Shown here: positions 8,903 to 20,400 of the stretch, piece by piece | Layout: each line of letters starts with the position of its first letter | Position numbering within the stretch: the first letter of the stretch is position 1 | Origin: Bacteroidota bacterium | Lineage (GTDB): Bacteria; Bacteroidota; Bacteroidia; UKL13-3 | Length of the DNA: 64,000 nucleotides | Reading direction: 5' to 3' | Assembly: GCA_013298895.1 (NCBI GenBank) | Contig: JAAFJM010000011.1 | Span: forward strand, 1 to 64,000 | Made by a program: the position numbers and the translations under genes | Notes under the pieces: model-generated | What the model was told of the DNA's origin: nothing | What the model saw: the letters and a program-made list of their open reading frames with translations, nothing else | Databases searched by the model: none

Positions 8903-10450
8903 TTAAAACCAAGAACTTGACTTTTTAGTAGATTTTCCACCCAAACCTAATGCTCCTAACAAACTACGTGTAATAATTTGTGCTGCTGTTCGGCCCACTT
9001 GTTTGGTTACAGGGCTACTTAAAATTTGTTCTAAAGTTGATTTTTCGTTTCTATTTACCTTTACTTCTCTTTGCTCCTCAGCTTGTTCTTCCATTTTAGC
9101 GGCTTGCTCCAACTTAGCATTTAATATTTCATAAGCGCTTTCACTATCAATATTTTGATTGTATTTAGCCGCAATGCGAGACTTTGAAACCAAAGCATCA
9201 ATTTCTTCATCGGTTAATATATCCATTCTTGATTTAGGTGCACAAAGCATGGTAGCTGCCAATGGTGTTGGAATTCCTTTTTCATTTAAACAAGTAATTA
9301 AAGCCTCACCCATTCCTAATTGGGTAATTAACTCATCCGTTTTATAAAAATCTGATAAAGGATAATTTTCTGCTGTTTGTTTAATTGTTTTTCTATCATT
9401 AGCCGTAAAAGCGCGCAAGGCATGTTGTACCTTTAAACCCAACTGACCAAGCACCGAAGCAGGTACATCGGCCGGATTTTGAGTACAAAAGAAAATGCCC
9501 ACACCCTTGGAGCGTATTAATTTAATAATCGTTTCAATTTGTTGTAAAAGCGCTTCGCTTGCTTCTTGAAAAATTAAATGCGCTTCATCAATAAACAGAA
9601 CTAATTTAGGTTTATCCATATCGCCTTCTTCGGGCAATGTAGCATATAGTTCAGCCAACAAACTCAGCATAAAGGTTGAGAAAAGTTTGGGCTTATCTTG
9701 AATATCGGTAACTCGTAAAATTGAAATTACACCTCTCCCATCATCACTAATGCGCATTAAATCATCAACCTCAAAACTTTTTTCGCCAAAAAAACTATCG
9801 GCTCCTTGCTGTTGTAGCTCTATTATTTTTCGTAATATAGTACCTGTAGAAGTAGTTGAAATTTTACCATAATCTTTCTCCATTTCAGCCTTGCCTTCAT
9901 TACTTATGTACTGCAATACTTTTATAAAATCTTTTAAATCCAATAAAGGCAATTGAGCATCATCACAAAATTTAAAAATCATGGCAACAAAACCCGCTTG
10001 GGTTTCGTTTAAATCTAAAATTTTTGATAATAATATTGGGCCAAACTCACTAACAGTAGCTTTTAATTTAACACCTTTTTGTTTGCTAAGCGAAAGTAAT
10101 TCAACAGGATATGATTGTGGATTATATTCTAATCCAATTTTTTGATACCTTTCGGTAATTTTTTCATTTACACCACCTTTGGCAGCTATTCCACTTAAAT
10201 CACCTTTGATATCCATTAACAAAACTGGAACACTTGCATCGCTTAAGCCTTCGGCTATTGTTTGCAATGTTTTAGTTTTACCTGTTCCTGTAGCACCTGC
10301 TATTAAGCCATGCCTATTTAATGTTTTTAATGGTAAATTGATAGCACAGTCAGCTATTACTTCACCGTTAAGCATGGCTGCACCTAATTGAATACATTCA
10401 CCTTTGAATGTATATCCAGCTTTTATTTGTTCAATAAACTGTTCTTTCAT
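8903..10450 (-). CDS. HerA-like P-loop ATPase, DUF853 (YjgR) family
   Basis: A 515-residue FtsK/HerA-superfamily ATPase of the DUF853 family (E. coli YjgR). Walker A is GATGTGKT (G52-T59), an early MDIKGDLSGI follows, and Walker B is LVLFIDEAHLIF. GIFFCTQNPADVPASVLGQLG is the conserved sensor region. The Arg/Glu-rich stretch near residues 455-475 and a basic, Gly/Ser-rich tail end the protein. Members are predicted hexameric motor ATPases with unclear substrates. No NurA-type nuclease lies beside it. First gene of the run with rfbC and the dioxygenase. Confidence 0.9.
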   Translation of the reverse strand: MKEQFIEQIKAGYTFKGECIQLGAAMLNGEVIADCAINLPLKTLNRHGLIAGATGTGKTKTLQTIAEGLSDASVPVLLMDIKGDLSGIAAKGGVNEKITERYQKIGLEYNPQSYPVELLSLSKQKGVKLKATVSEFGPILLSKILDLNETQAGFVAMIFKFCDDAQLPLLDLKDFIKVLQYISNEGKAEMEKDYGKISTTSTGTILRKIIELQQQGADSFFGEKSFEVDDLMRISDDGRGVISILRVTDIQDKPKLFSTFMLSLLAELYATLPEEGDMDKPKLVLFIDEAHLIFQEASEALLQQIETIIKLIRSKGVGIFFCTQNPADVPASVLGQLGLKVQHALRAFTANDRKTIKQTAENYPLSDFYKTDELITQLGMGEALITCLNEKGIPTPLAATMLCAPKSRMDILTDEEIDALVSKSRIAAKYNQNIDSESAYEILNAKLEQAAKMEEQAEEQREVKVNRNEKSTLEQILSSPVTKQVGRTAAQIITRSLLGALGLGGKSTKKSSSWF

Positions 10451-10593
10451 AAAAATGCTTTTGGCTATTTGCTGTTAGCAGTTTAGTATTAGCAACTATT
10501 GGTTAAAATGATAGGAAATTAATTATTGAATAAAATTATAAATTAAACAATTTATCAATTATTAAATCAAAAATCTCTAAATCGATAAATTAT

Positions 10594-10914
10594 TTATGCT
10601 TGTCCAGTTGGTCCACCAAAATTCATTGGAAAAGGAGGCATCATATCTGGCAAATTTATTTCACCAACTTGGTCTTCATATTTTCTGATATTATCACTCA
10701 GTGCTAATAACAAACGTTTAGCGTGTTCGGGAGTTAGTACAAGACGAGATTTTACTTTAGCCTTAGGTACTCCTGGCATAATTCTTATAAAATCTAATAC
10801 AAATTCACTAGTACTGTGTGTGATTATAGCTAAATTAGCATAAATGCCTTCTGCCATTTCTTCGCTTAATTCAATATTTAATTGATTCGATTCGTTTATA
10901 GGTTCATTACTCAT
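10594..10914 (-). CDS. DUF3467 domain-containing protein
   Basis: A 106-residue soluble protein. The core (NIELSEEMAEGIYANLAIITHS, EFVLDFIRIMPG, AKVKSRLVLTPEHAKRLLLAL) matches DUF3467, a small beta-rich family found in Bacteroidota and other phyla, with a Pro/Met/Phe-rich end (DMMPPFPMNFGGP). Function unknown. It stands alone, 71 bp after the histidine kinase gene on the same strand. Confidence 0.88.
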   Translation of the reverse strand: MSNEPINESNQLNIELSEEMAEGIYANLAIITHSTSEFVLDFIRIMPGVPKAKVKSRLVLTPEHAKRLLLALSDNIRKYEDQVGEINLPDMMPPFPMNFGGPTGQA

Positions 10915-10985
10915 ACTTGCAATTATAATTTATTTTTACTTTAAATAGCTACAAAATTAGCTGTATGTATAAAGTGTTAGTATTT

Positions 10986-12074
10986 TTATAATGCAGCTTT
11001 CAAAGTAAATCCAAATGTTGTTCCTTGTCCTGCAGTGCTTCTTACATTCACAGCTTGATGATGCGCCTCGATAATGTGTTTAACAATAGCCAAACCCAAA
11101 CCTGTTCCTCCTACTTCATCATTTCTTGTTCTGCTTTTATCTACTCGGTAAAATCTTTCAAAAATACGTGGTAAAAATTCCTGACTAATACCTTCTCCAG
11201 TATCAGCAACCTCAATCAAAATATTATCGCCCATAACATAATAAGCTGCCGAAGTAAACCCATTCGATTTTCCATATTTTAAAGAATTACTAATTAAATT
11301 CACTAAAACTGTTCTTATTCTGTACTTATCAGCCAAAACATAAAATGGCTTATTACAACCCTCTTTTATAGTTAACTCAATATGCTTTTCTTTGGCCTTT
11401 ACCTCAAACTGTTCATATACATCTTTTGTTAAAGCATTAATGTCAAATCGCTCCATATTCATTTCCAACTCGCCACTTTCAAGTTTCGAAATTTCCAATA
11501 AATCTGCAACCAAATCACTTAATCTATCAGTACTTTTAGCTGCTTTCTTTAAAAACTTCGTATTAACTTCAGGATCTTCCATTGCACCATCAAGTAAGGT
11601 GTGTAAATAACCTTGAATGCTGAATATGGGAGTTTTTAACTCATGGCTTACATTTCCTAAAAATTCTTTTCTAAAATCTGCTACTTTTTTTAATTGATCA
11701 ATTTCTATTTTTTTGTCCCTAGCCCAATTAATTACCTCTTTACTCATTTCAAAAATTGGATCTTTATCCCAATCAAAATTCTCTAAAACAGCATCGTATT
11801 TTTGGGTTTTTAAGCTATGAATGGTTTTATAAATCAACTTTATTTTTCTATAAATAAAAAACTCTAAAGTATAAAAAAACAAGAAAAAAGAGAGTCCTGA
11901 TGTAAGTGTAAATAACATGATTACATTGATGAGGTTAGAATCAAGAATAAAATACATTACCAAAGCAATTACTGTGGCAATGGTACTTGAAACCAGTAGT
12001 GCTATATGAATTGGCTTAGGATTTCGAATCATTTTATTTATGTTTATTTGATAGCTATTGTTAGTAAGCAACAA
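10986..12074 (-). CDS. PhoR-like membrane sensor histidine kinase
   Basis: Up to 362 residues. Two membrane helices (about residues 24-45 and 50-72) are followed by a short linker, a HisKA domain with H144 in NVSHELKTPIFSIQGY, and a HATPase domain: N-box LISNSLKYG, G1 DTGEGIS, F-box FERFYRVD, G2 GGTGLGLAIVKH. The ATG at 12032 (MIRNPKPIH) is a likelier start than the one at 12074 because it directly precedes the first helix. No response-regulator gene is adjacent; the PhoB-like regulator at 31210-31911 is the only candidate partner in the window. The gene lies 9 bp after the small membrane-protein gene. Confidence 0.92.
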   Translation of the reverse strand: MLLTNNSYQININKMIRNPKPIHIALLVSSTIATVIALVMYFILDSNLINVIMLFTLTSGLSFFLFFYTLEFFIYRKIKLIYKTIHSLKTQKYDAVLENFDWDKDPIFEMSKEVINWARDKKIEIDQLKKVADFRKEFLGNVSHELKTPIFSIQGYLHTLLDGAMEDPEVNTKFLKKAAKSTDRLSDLVADLLEISKLESGELEMNMERFDINALTKDVYEQFEVKAKEKHIELTIKEGCNKPFYVLADKYRIRTVLVNLISNSLKYGKSNGFTSAAYYVMGDNILIEVADTGEGISQEFLPRIFERFYRVDKSRTRNDEVGGTGLGLAIVKHIIEAHHQAVNVRSTAGQGTTFGFTLKAAL

Positions 12075-12083
12075 TTTAATTGA

Positions 12084-12302
12084 TTACCAATTTTTAAAAA
12101 TTCTAAATAATCTAAAAATACCATACAAAGTCATTGCAATACCAAGTACGTACTTAACCCAATCTGTAACTTGCAATGGAACTTTATTTAATAAAATACT
12201 GACTCCAAGTACCAAATAAAACAAGCCCATAATGGCACCGAAGTATTTTACAATATTCCCAACTTTGATTTCTCTTTCTTCTCTTATCTCGTCTAAACTC
12301 AT
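12084..12302 (-). CDS. Small two-helix membrane protein, hypothetical
   Basis: A 72-residue protein. A charged N-terminus (DEIREEREIKVGN) is followed by two hydrophobic helices with a short loop (VPLQVTDW) and a basic tail (FRLFRIFKNW), so both ends are probably cytoplasmic. Function unknown. It lies 9 bp upstream of the histidine kinase gene and downstream of the exbB-tonB operon terminator, so it is more likely transcribed with the kinase. Confidence 0.65.
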   Translation of the reverse strand: MSLDEIREEREIKVGNIVKYFGAIMGLFYLVLGVSILLNKVPLQVTDWVKYVLGIAMTLYGIFRLFRIFKNW

Positions 12303-12324
12303 TATTTCAGATTACATTTTAAAT

Positions 12325-12364
12325 AAAATAAGCCTGCTAAACTAATGTTTAGCAAGCTTATTTT
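12325..12364 (-). terminator. Intrinsic terminator after tonB
   Basis: An inverted repeat with arms AAAATAAGC.TGCTAAAC and GTTTAGCA.GCTTATTTT, one internal mismatch and a TAAT loop, lies 22 bp downstream of the tonB stop. The A-rich and T-rich flanks allow termination in either direction. Confidence 0.8.
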
Positions 12365-12385
12365 GTATTATTTTATTATTATTAC

Positions 12386-13183
12386 TTATTGATCTAAGCT
12401 AAATAAAACAGGAAGGGTAAAATAAACAGCAACTGCCCTACCCGCCTGACGTCCTGGACTCCATTTAGGCATTCCTTTTACTGCTTTTTTTGCTGCTTCA
12501 TCTAAACCCCAACCAAAAGGTTTACTTAATAACTCAATTTTATCAATACTGCCATCAGGCATTACTGCAAAACGAACAATTACTCTGGCCTCTTGGTTAT
12601 TTTCCTTAGCAATAGGTGGATACTCCACGTGATCCCTTAAGTACTCTAACATTTTTTCTTCTCCTCCTGGAAATTCAGGATTAATTTCAGCTTCTAATAA
12701 AATTTCGCCTTCACCATTTCCTGTTCCGGTTTCTTCAATTAAAACTTCTTTAGCATTTGGATCACCTTCTACTGTTTGTGCACCAGCGTCAACTTTCTCT
12801 AACTCTACTTGAGTTGGAGGTGGTTCTGTTACATCTTCATCCTTTTTAATCTCAGGTGGAGTAAATTTAATTGTACTCTTAACCGGAGGTGGTGGTGGCG
12901 GAGGTGGTGGCGGTGGCGGTGCATCTTCATCCATTGGTGGCGGTGCTTCCAACTTTGTTACCTCAGCTTCTACTATGATATTTTCTTTTGGTATTTGCGA
13001 TTTTACATAGTTAATAATAACCGGTGCTGCAATTGCCAATGAGAATCCAATAATAGAAAATACAATACCTTTAATAGTGTAGTTGCTACTTTTTTTACGC
13101 AACACAAAGGCACCATATTGTTGGTTACGGCCTTCAAAGACCATATTAACCCAATTATTGTCAAAAATACTTGTATTTGCCAT
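12386..13183 (-). CDS. TonB family energy transducer
   Basis: A 265-residue protein. A cytoplasmic N-terminus (NMVFEGRNQQYGAFVLRKK) of the type usual in Bacteroidota TonB precedes one membrane helix at ~35-58. A periplasmic spacer with an uninterrupted run of twelve prolines follows, then an acidic segment, then a TonB_C domain from ~185 (YPPIAKENNQEARVIVRFAV, GWGLDEAAKKAVKGMPKWSPGRQ). It passes proton-motive energy from ExbB/ExbD to outer-membrane receptors. Last gene of the exbB-exbD-exbD-tonB operon, 3 bp after the second exbD. Confidence 0.95.
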   Translation of the reverse strand: MANTSIFDNNWVNMVFEGRNQQYGAFVLRKKSSNYTIKGIVFSIIGFSLAIAAPVIINYVKSQIPKENIIVEAEVTKLEAPPPMDEDAPPPPPPPPPPPPVKSTIKFTPPEIKKDEDVTEPPPTQVELEKVDAGAQTVEGDPNAKEVLIEETGTGNGEGEILLEAEINPEFPGGEEKMLEYLRDHVEYPPIAKENNQEARVIVRFAVMPDGSIDKIELLSKPFGWGLDEAAKKAVKGMPKWSPGRQAGRAVAVYFTLPVLFSLDQ

Positions 13184-13186
13184 GTG

Positions 13187-13843
13187 TTAATTTGTTTTAT
13201 TTAAAGCTGCTGCCAATAAAGGAGCAGAGCTTTTTATTAATTCCTTTTCAGGTTCTGAAATATCTACTATAGCATAACGTCCAATATTGCAAATTAGCAT
13301 TTCATCTAATATATCCACTATATTATTGAATTTTGCATTATCATCCGCTTTTATAATTACAATTAAACCTTCTTTGTCCGATTTAAGTCTATTGATATTT
13401 GCTTTCATATCTGATTCAGACATTTTGTTTATTTTGAATAAATCTTTATAAACTTGCACTGAATCGATACTTGGAACACGCTTTCTATTTTCGCGCAACA
13501 ACATTGGTCTAATACCACCTGCACTGTAATCAGTAATTTGTGGTGTCATTGGGTCTAATGTTACTGGATCGCTAAAATAGTACATTACTTGGTTATTTCC
13601 AGTTAATAGGACTGTTACAGTCTGCGAAACTTTTACAGCAGTTTTTTCACCACCATCATCTTTCACAGGCATGTTCAATTCCATTGTTTTTGGTTTGTTA
13701 AGCGAGGTAGTTAACATAAAAAAGGTAATCAATAAGAAACCCAAATCAACCATGGGAGTAAAATCTACCCTAGTTGAAAGTTTCTTACCTTTTGGTTTCC
13801 CACCTTTTTTATGGCCACCCCCGCCACCTTCTATTTCTGCCAT
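13187..13843 (-). CDS. exbD: ExbD/TolR family biopolymer transport protein (second copy)
   Basis: A 218-residue ExbD. A Gly/Lys-rich cytoplasmic tail (EIEGGGGGHKKGGKPKGKK) leads to RVDFTPMVDLGFLLITFFMLT, which has the essential membrane Asp. The periplasmic domain ends with a typical ExbD region (LIVIIKADDNAKFNNIVDILDEM). It differs from the first copy in its tail and in an insert around residues 90-150. Two different ExbDs in one operon are common in Bacteroidota and may form a mixed dimer in the ExbB pentamer. Confidence 0.93.
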   Translation of the reverse strand: MAEIEGGGGGHKKGGKPKGKKLSTRVDFTPMVDLGFLLITFFMLTTSLNKPKTMELNMPVKDDGGEKTAVKVSQTVTVLLTGNNQVMYYFSDPVTLDPMTPQITDYSAGGIRPMLLRENRKRVPSIDSVQVYKDLFKINKMSESDMKANINRLKSDKEGLIVIIKADDNAKFNNIVDILDEMLICNIGRYAIVDISEPEKELIKSSAPLLAAALNKTN

Positions 13844-13865
13844 TATTTAATTCCTTTCTTTAAAA

Positions 13866-14462
13866 TTATTGACCGCCTTCCATTGATGTAATAAAATTAA
13901 ATCTATTTACATCTTTTTCTTGAAGGGTTTTAATTACTTGTTTAATTGCGGGGTAACTTACATCTCTATCGCCTTTAATAGCAACGCGAACACCATTATT
14001 GGTATATCTACTTTGCATTACCCATTCACCTAATTCATTATTTAATGAATCATAAGGGATTCCTGCTGATGGCATTTCTTTACGTTTTTCAGGACTTAAG
14101 TTTATATACTGCTTTAATTGCGCAATTGGCATTCCAAAGCTACTCATGTTCGAAAACTTAGTTGTTTCCTCATCAGTAAATGTAATTTTAAACTTTTTAC
14201 CCATTTTTTCAAGTAAAGTTTTTTTATAGTGTTCACCTTGTAAATCAAAGAAAACTCTATTGTCATTGCTGATTGTAATAAGCATTACATCAACATCAGG
14301 AAGTGGAATTTCGGCAACAGATGATGGCGTTAACACCTGAACTGGTTCATCGGGTTTGAACTGAGTAGCTAACATAAAAAATGTTAACAATAGGAACGCA
14401 ACGTCAGTCATTGCGGTCATATCAACCGATGTGCTCTTACGAGGTACTTTTACTTTAGCCAT
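13866..14462 (-). CDS. exbD: ExbD/TolR family biopolymer transport protein (first copy)
   Basis: A 198-residue ExbD. The N-terminus KVPRKSTSVDMTAMTDVAFLLLTFFMLATQF contains the conserved membrane Asp. The periplasmic part ends GVRVAIKGDRDVSYPAIKQVIKTLQEKDVNRFNFITS, the usual ExbD C-terminal fold. It lies 22 bp upstream of the second exbD and 64 bp downstream of exbB, and works with them as the proton-driven motor for TonB. Confidence 0.93.
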   Translation of the reverse strand: MAKVKVPRKSTSVDMTAMTDVAFLLLTFFMLATQFKPDEPVQVLTPSSVAEIPLPDVDVMLITISNDNRVFFDLQGEHYKKTLLEKMGKKFKITFTDEETTKFSNMSSFGMPIAQLKQYINLSPEKRKEMPSAGIPYDSLNNELGEWVMQSRYTNNGVRVAIKGDRDVSYPAIKQVIKTLQEKDVNRFNFITSMEGGQ

Positions 14463-17400
14463 TTGTCTGTTTTATTTTTTTTAAAATTATTAAATTTAAA
14501 TACGCAATTTTTAATTGCCAATAAAACTAGCGTTTGTGTGCAGCTGCAAAGTTTTGAACAATAGTAAATCCAGCTTCGTCAATTGTATAAGTAATTTTAT
14601 CAATTTTAGTTGTAAACACATTATACATAATAATAGCGATAGCAGAGTTACCAATACCTAAAGCTGTATTAATAAGCGCCTCAGAAATACCAACTGCCAA
14701 TGCAGATGAATCAGGAGCACCAGCATTACCTAAAGCCGAGAATGCCTTGATCATACCTAATACTGTTCCTAATAAAGCTACTAACGTAGATACTGAAGCC
14801 ATAGTAGCAATAATTACTAGGTTTTTTTCTAACATTGGTAATTCTAACGAAGTTGCTTCTTCAATTTCTTTTTGGATTGCTAATACTTTTTGGTCTTTAT
14901 CCATAGTACTTTCGCCTTCCATTTCTTTATATTTGTGTAATGCAGCTTTTACTACATTGGCTACTGAACCTTGTTGTACATCGCACTCTTTAATTGCAGC
15001 GTCAACATTTCCAGCAGATAATTGAGTTTTTACCTTACGAACAAATGATTCTGACGAAGTTTTACCAGATGCTTTAGCAATAGTTAAAAAACGCTCAATT
15101 GAGAAAGTGATACTCATTAATACCAATGATAATAAGATAGGAACGATAAATCCACCTAAATAAATTAATCCTAATGTTGCACCGATTCCTTCTTTAATTG
15201 GTGTATGCTTTGTTTCGCCATCGGCAAAGTTACTTGGACTTCCTAATACAAATTTCCATAGTAAAAAACCTACTACTACTAACATTGGAATTGCAAGCGA
15301 AGCAAAAATACTCCCCGCCTTACCTTCTTCTTTTTTTGATACTGTTTGATTCATTTTGTTTATTTATTTTTTAGTTAATTAATTGCGAATAAAATTATTT
15401 TAGTTGAATAAACACATAGTGTTTACAAAAATTTAATACCATTTGTAAAATTTTATAGTTTTAAGCACCTTGTTTTATTTATTAATATAGTTGATTACTA
15501 ATTGTTATACATAAGTAAAACATAGTATTCACAATGGTTGCACATCATTTTTAGCTTACACAAATATGACAATTTAATATCTTTATAAACCCAAAAATAA
15601 ATCAATTATATTAAATTAACCAACACAAAGCTAACCTAGTTAGATTTAAAATAGTTACATTTAAACTGAAACGTAATTTTTATAAACTTAACTTTATATA
15701 ATTAAAGATAAAGCACTAAACGTTAAATTTAAAGTGCATTACATCACCATCATTTACAATATATTCTTTTCCTTCCATGCGTAAGGCTCCAGCCTCTCTG
15801 CAAGCTGACTCAGAACCATATTTTTTAAAGTCTTCGTATGCAATAACATCAGCTTTAATAAAACCTCTTTCAAAATCGGTATGAATTACTCCAGCTGCTT
15901 GCGGGGCTTTAAAGCCACGGTCGATAGTCCAAGCTCTAACCTCTTGAACACCTGCAGTAAAATATGTTATTAAATTCAATAATTTGTATGATGCTCTAAT
16001 TAATTTGGCCACACCACTTTCGGTTAAACCTAAATCATTTAAAAAAGCAATTCTATCTTCGTAACTATCTAAGCCAGAAATTTCACTTTCAATAGCAGCA
16101 CTAATAATCAAAACTTCAGCGTTTTCATTTTTAACTGCTTCGCGCACTAGTTCTACAAATTTATTTCCGTTAACTACTGAAGCTTCATCAACGTTACAAA
16201 CATACATAACAGGTTTAGCTGTAAGTAAACATAAGTCTTCTACATGTTCTTTTTCGTTATCTGTTACTTCTAAAGTTCTAACCGATTTTCCATCATCTAA
16301 GTGGGCTTTGTATTTTAACAAAGTATTTTCCACTTTAACCATTTCCTTGTCGCCAGTTTTAGCAGCTCTACTTACCTTTTGAAGTTTCTTTTCAACTGAA
16401 TCCAAATCTTTTAATTGTAACTCAGTGTCAATTATTTCTTTATCGCGCAACGGATTAACCGAACCATCTACGTGAATGATATTTTCGTCTTCGAAACAAC
16501 GTAAAACATGAATAATGGCATCAGTTTGACGAATATTAGCCAAAAATTGATTGCCTAATCCTTCGCCTTTGCTAGCACCTTTTACTAAACCTGCAATATC
16601 AACTATTTCGATATTGGTTGGTACAATTCGATTAGGTTTTACCAAACTTTCTAACACATTTAAACGCTCATCAGGAACAGTTATAACGCCTACATTAGGT
16701 TCAATGGTACAAAAAGGAAAATTAGCTGCTTGCGCTTTTGCATTGCTTAAGCAATTAAATAAAGTTGATTTGCCTACATTTGGTAAGCCTACTATTCCAC
16801 ACTGCATTTTTTATTTTATTTTTTGCTTCTGGCAGCTAGCTAATAGCAGCTGGCAGTTGTTTATGTTTTAAATTGTTTTGATTAGTTAGCTAGCAGCCAC
16901 CGGCCAGTAGCTAGCCCATAGGGCTCTATCCTTTAATAATTTGTTTCATATCCATAATTATTTTTTCGGCTAAGTGGTTGGCTGTTGCTTCACTTTTGCT
17001 TTCAGCATAAATACGAATAATTGGCTCTGTATTACTTCTACGTAAATGAACCCATTCATTATCAAATTCTATCTTTACACCATCTACAGTATTGATTGGT
17101 TGTTTTTTATATTTTTCTTGAATACCGCTTAAAAGCTCATCAATATTGATGCTTGCATCTAAATCTATTTTCTTTTTCGCAATAGTATAATCAGGATAAG
17201 ATGAGCGTAAAATAGAGCATAATTTATCGCTTTTAGCTAAATGAGTTAAGAATAATGCAATTCCAACCATGGCATCTCTACCATAATGTAATTCAGGGAA
17301 AATAATTCCACCATTACCTTCACCACCAATTACGGCCTTGGTTTCTTTCATCATAGTAACCACATTTACTTCACCCACAGCACTTGCTTTGTATGAGCCA

Positions 17401-20400
17401 TTGTGTTTTTCGGTAACATCACGTAATGCCCTAGTTGATGATAAATTAGAAACGGTATTTTTTACAAAACCAGTACGTTTTAAATTATCATCACTAACAT
17501 TTTTTAAAATATAATCAGCTACAGCTACTAAAGTATATTCTTCGCCAAACATACTTCCATCTTCGTTAACCAAAGCCAATCTATCCACATCAGGATCAAC
17601 AACAATACCCAAATCGGCATTATTTCTGGTAACTTCATTCGAAATTGCAGTTAAATTTTCAGGAAGTGGTTCTGGATTATGAGGAAATTTACCATCAGGG
17701 GTACAGAATATTTCAATAATATCATCTACTCCAAGTGCGCGCAATAACATTGGCACTGCTATTCCTCCTGTTGAGTTCACAGCATCTACAACTATTTTAA
17801 ATTTTTTAGCTTTAATGGCTTCAACATCTACTAAATCTAACTTTAAAATTTCATCAATGTGTTTGGCTATGTAATCTTTCTTTTCGGTAATTTTTCCTAA
17901 TTTATCTACATCGGCAAACTCAATATTACCACTTTCGGCTACGGCTAACATTTGTTTACCTAACTCGTCTGAAATAAACTCACCTTTACTATTCAATAAT
18001 TTTAAAGCATTCCATTGTTTTGGGTTATGGCTAGCTGTTAATATAATTCCACCATTAGCTTGCTCCATAACCACAGCCATTTCAACTGTTGGTGTAGTAC
18101 TTAATCCTAAGTCAATTACATCAATTCCTAATCCATTGAGTGTAGCACAAACCAAACGGTTGACCATATCACCACTTATGCGAGCATCTCTTCCAACTAC
18201 AATTTTACATTCATTAGACTCTTGCTTTATCATGCTACCAAAAGCAGCAGTAAACTTTACAACATCAATTGGAGTAAGTGCATTTCCACTTTGCCCACCA
18301 ATTGTTCCCCTAATACCTGATATTGATTTAATTAACGTCAAAACTTATTATTTTTAGCTACGCAAAATAAGGCTATGCAGCCAATTAGTAAAATATAAAT
18401 ACAATTTGTTAATAAAAAAAGTGGCTCAATTAGTAGTAAAAATAAACTTATTCTACTGCAATTGAGCCACTTATTAACAATAAATAACCTAAAAATTATA
18501 TTATTTTAAAATCTTAAACCTGCTGTTACCACCACATTTAACATGGAAAAATTGTTTTCGGCACTATAAGTTGTTTTTCCTTTTTCAACTAATTGATAAG
18601 GAGTTTGATAATTTTTATTCCAAATGTAAGTTAAGGCACCATCAATAAAAAAGTCGGTTCCAAAATTATCTATTGATGGAAACAAAAACCCTAAACCACC
18701 AGAAACACTTTGGGTAGGATTGTCTAAAGAAACACCAAGAGAAGTAGAGTTAAAAGGCGATTCATAATAACTATAACCTCCCCTGAATCTTGTATTGAAA
18801 TATTTTAACTCAGCTCCAATTCTTACATTATTAGCTGCTCTGTAATTGGTTTTAATGGCATTATTTTCTACCGTAAATAAACTTTCTCCAGAAGTTAATC
18901 TTGCTGCAGTATAATCAACTCTATCCCAGTCAATTGAAATAAAACCTAATTTAGGATGCATAATTGCACCACTAACAGTTAATTTAGAAGGAGTTACAAT
19001 ATCGTATTCTGTATAGTCAACTCTTTGATTTACATTATAAAAGTATGCATTAGCATTTCCGATTGATTTTAAACCAAAACTATATTCATCTTTTAAATTT
19101 AACCTGACAGCAGTGGTATAACTTAAACCTACTCTAAGGTAATCAAAAGGTTTTATAACCAAACCAAATCTACCGCCAATTCCAGTTCCTTCAGTTTTTG
19201 ATTTTATATCAAAAACACTTGATTGGTACGTATTATTAGCACTACTTTTTGTTAAAACCTCTTCTTTAAAAACTCTTGATGATTCAAAATTTACATTTTG
19301 GAACAATAAAGAAGCACCAAAATACAAAGTGTTTGAAATATTTATTCCACTGGAAAAAGCATATTCATTAATCCTGCCAGTAATTTTATCAATATTTGAT
19401 TGTTGTATCGAAAAATTAGTATCGTTATTACTTTTAAAAGTTGATCCATACTTCAAGGGACTTAAACTATCAATCATATAATTCCAATAGGCCATCCCGC
19501 CAAGTTTATTGACATAGCTTGCGGGGCCTAAATTTAAATTTTGTCCATTTGCTTGTTCTGCGAAAAAATCTGAAATAGTAGATTTAGTATTGACACCTGT
19601 AAAGTTAGAATTTTGGTTAAAATCGTTCAATCTATTCATGCCAAAACCAAAAGAATAACTCACCAAACCTTTGGTTTCGTCACCATTTAAACCTTGTTGT
19701 ATTTTTGTAAATACAATTCCAAATTGAGGTGTATTTAAACCAGTTTTTGTTTCAGTAGAATTTGTTCCTATGTATCGAGAATCGTTGAAATATGAACTAA
19801 CTCCCAAACTTGCCGAAATTTCAGTTTTTCGGTATAATGCTATTCCTGCAGGATTAATTGCAATTGCACTTGCATCAGCTCCTAAGGCACCAAAAGCACC
19901 ACCTGCACCTTGAACGCGAGCAGTACCAAAAACTTTATTTTGAGAATAACGCAATGCATCTTGTTCGTTTTGGGCAAAAGTCGCTACCGAAAGGCATGAT
20001 GATGCCATTAGCAAATATATTTTTTTCATAAATTGATTGAAAAGTTTAATATATAAAATCGTAAGATATTACCTTGGACGTGAAACAGGAGTCCCTCCAG
20101 AAGAACCTCCTCCACCAGAGCTTCTTCCTGCGCCTCCACCACTATTGCCTCCGCCTCCATTGAATGAACCATTAGGACGCGGTGTATCATAACTTGGTTG
20201 GCTGAATGTAGGTGGACTGTAATTATTTGACGGTTGGGAATAAGTTGGTTGGCTATTATTAGGTTGATAATTATAATTAGGTTGCGAGTAATTTGAATTA
20301 TTTACTCTAGGTGTTTCAGCAGGCACTGTTAAAGGAGCAGCATATTGAGGATTAGCTCTTCTAAATTCGTTTTGTACATTATTTTGCTCTACAGACCTAT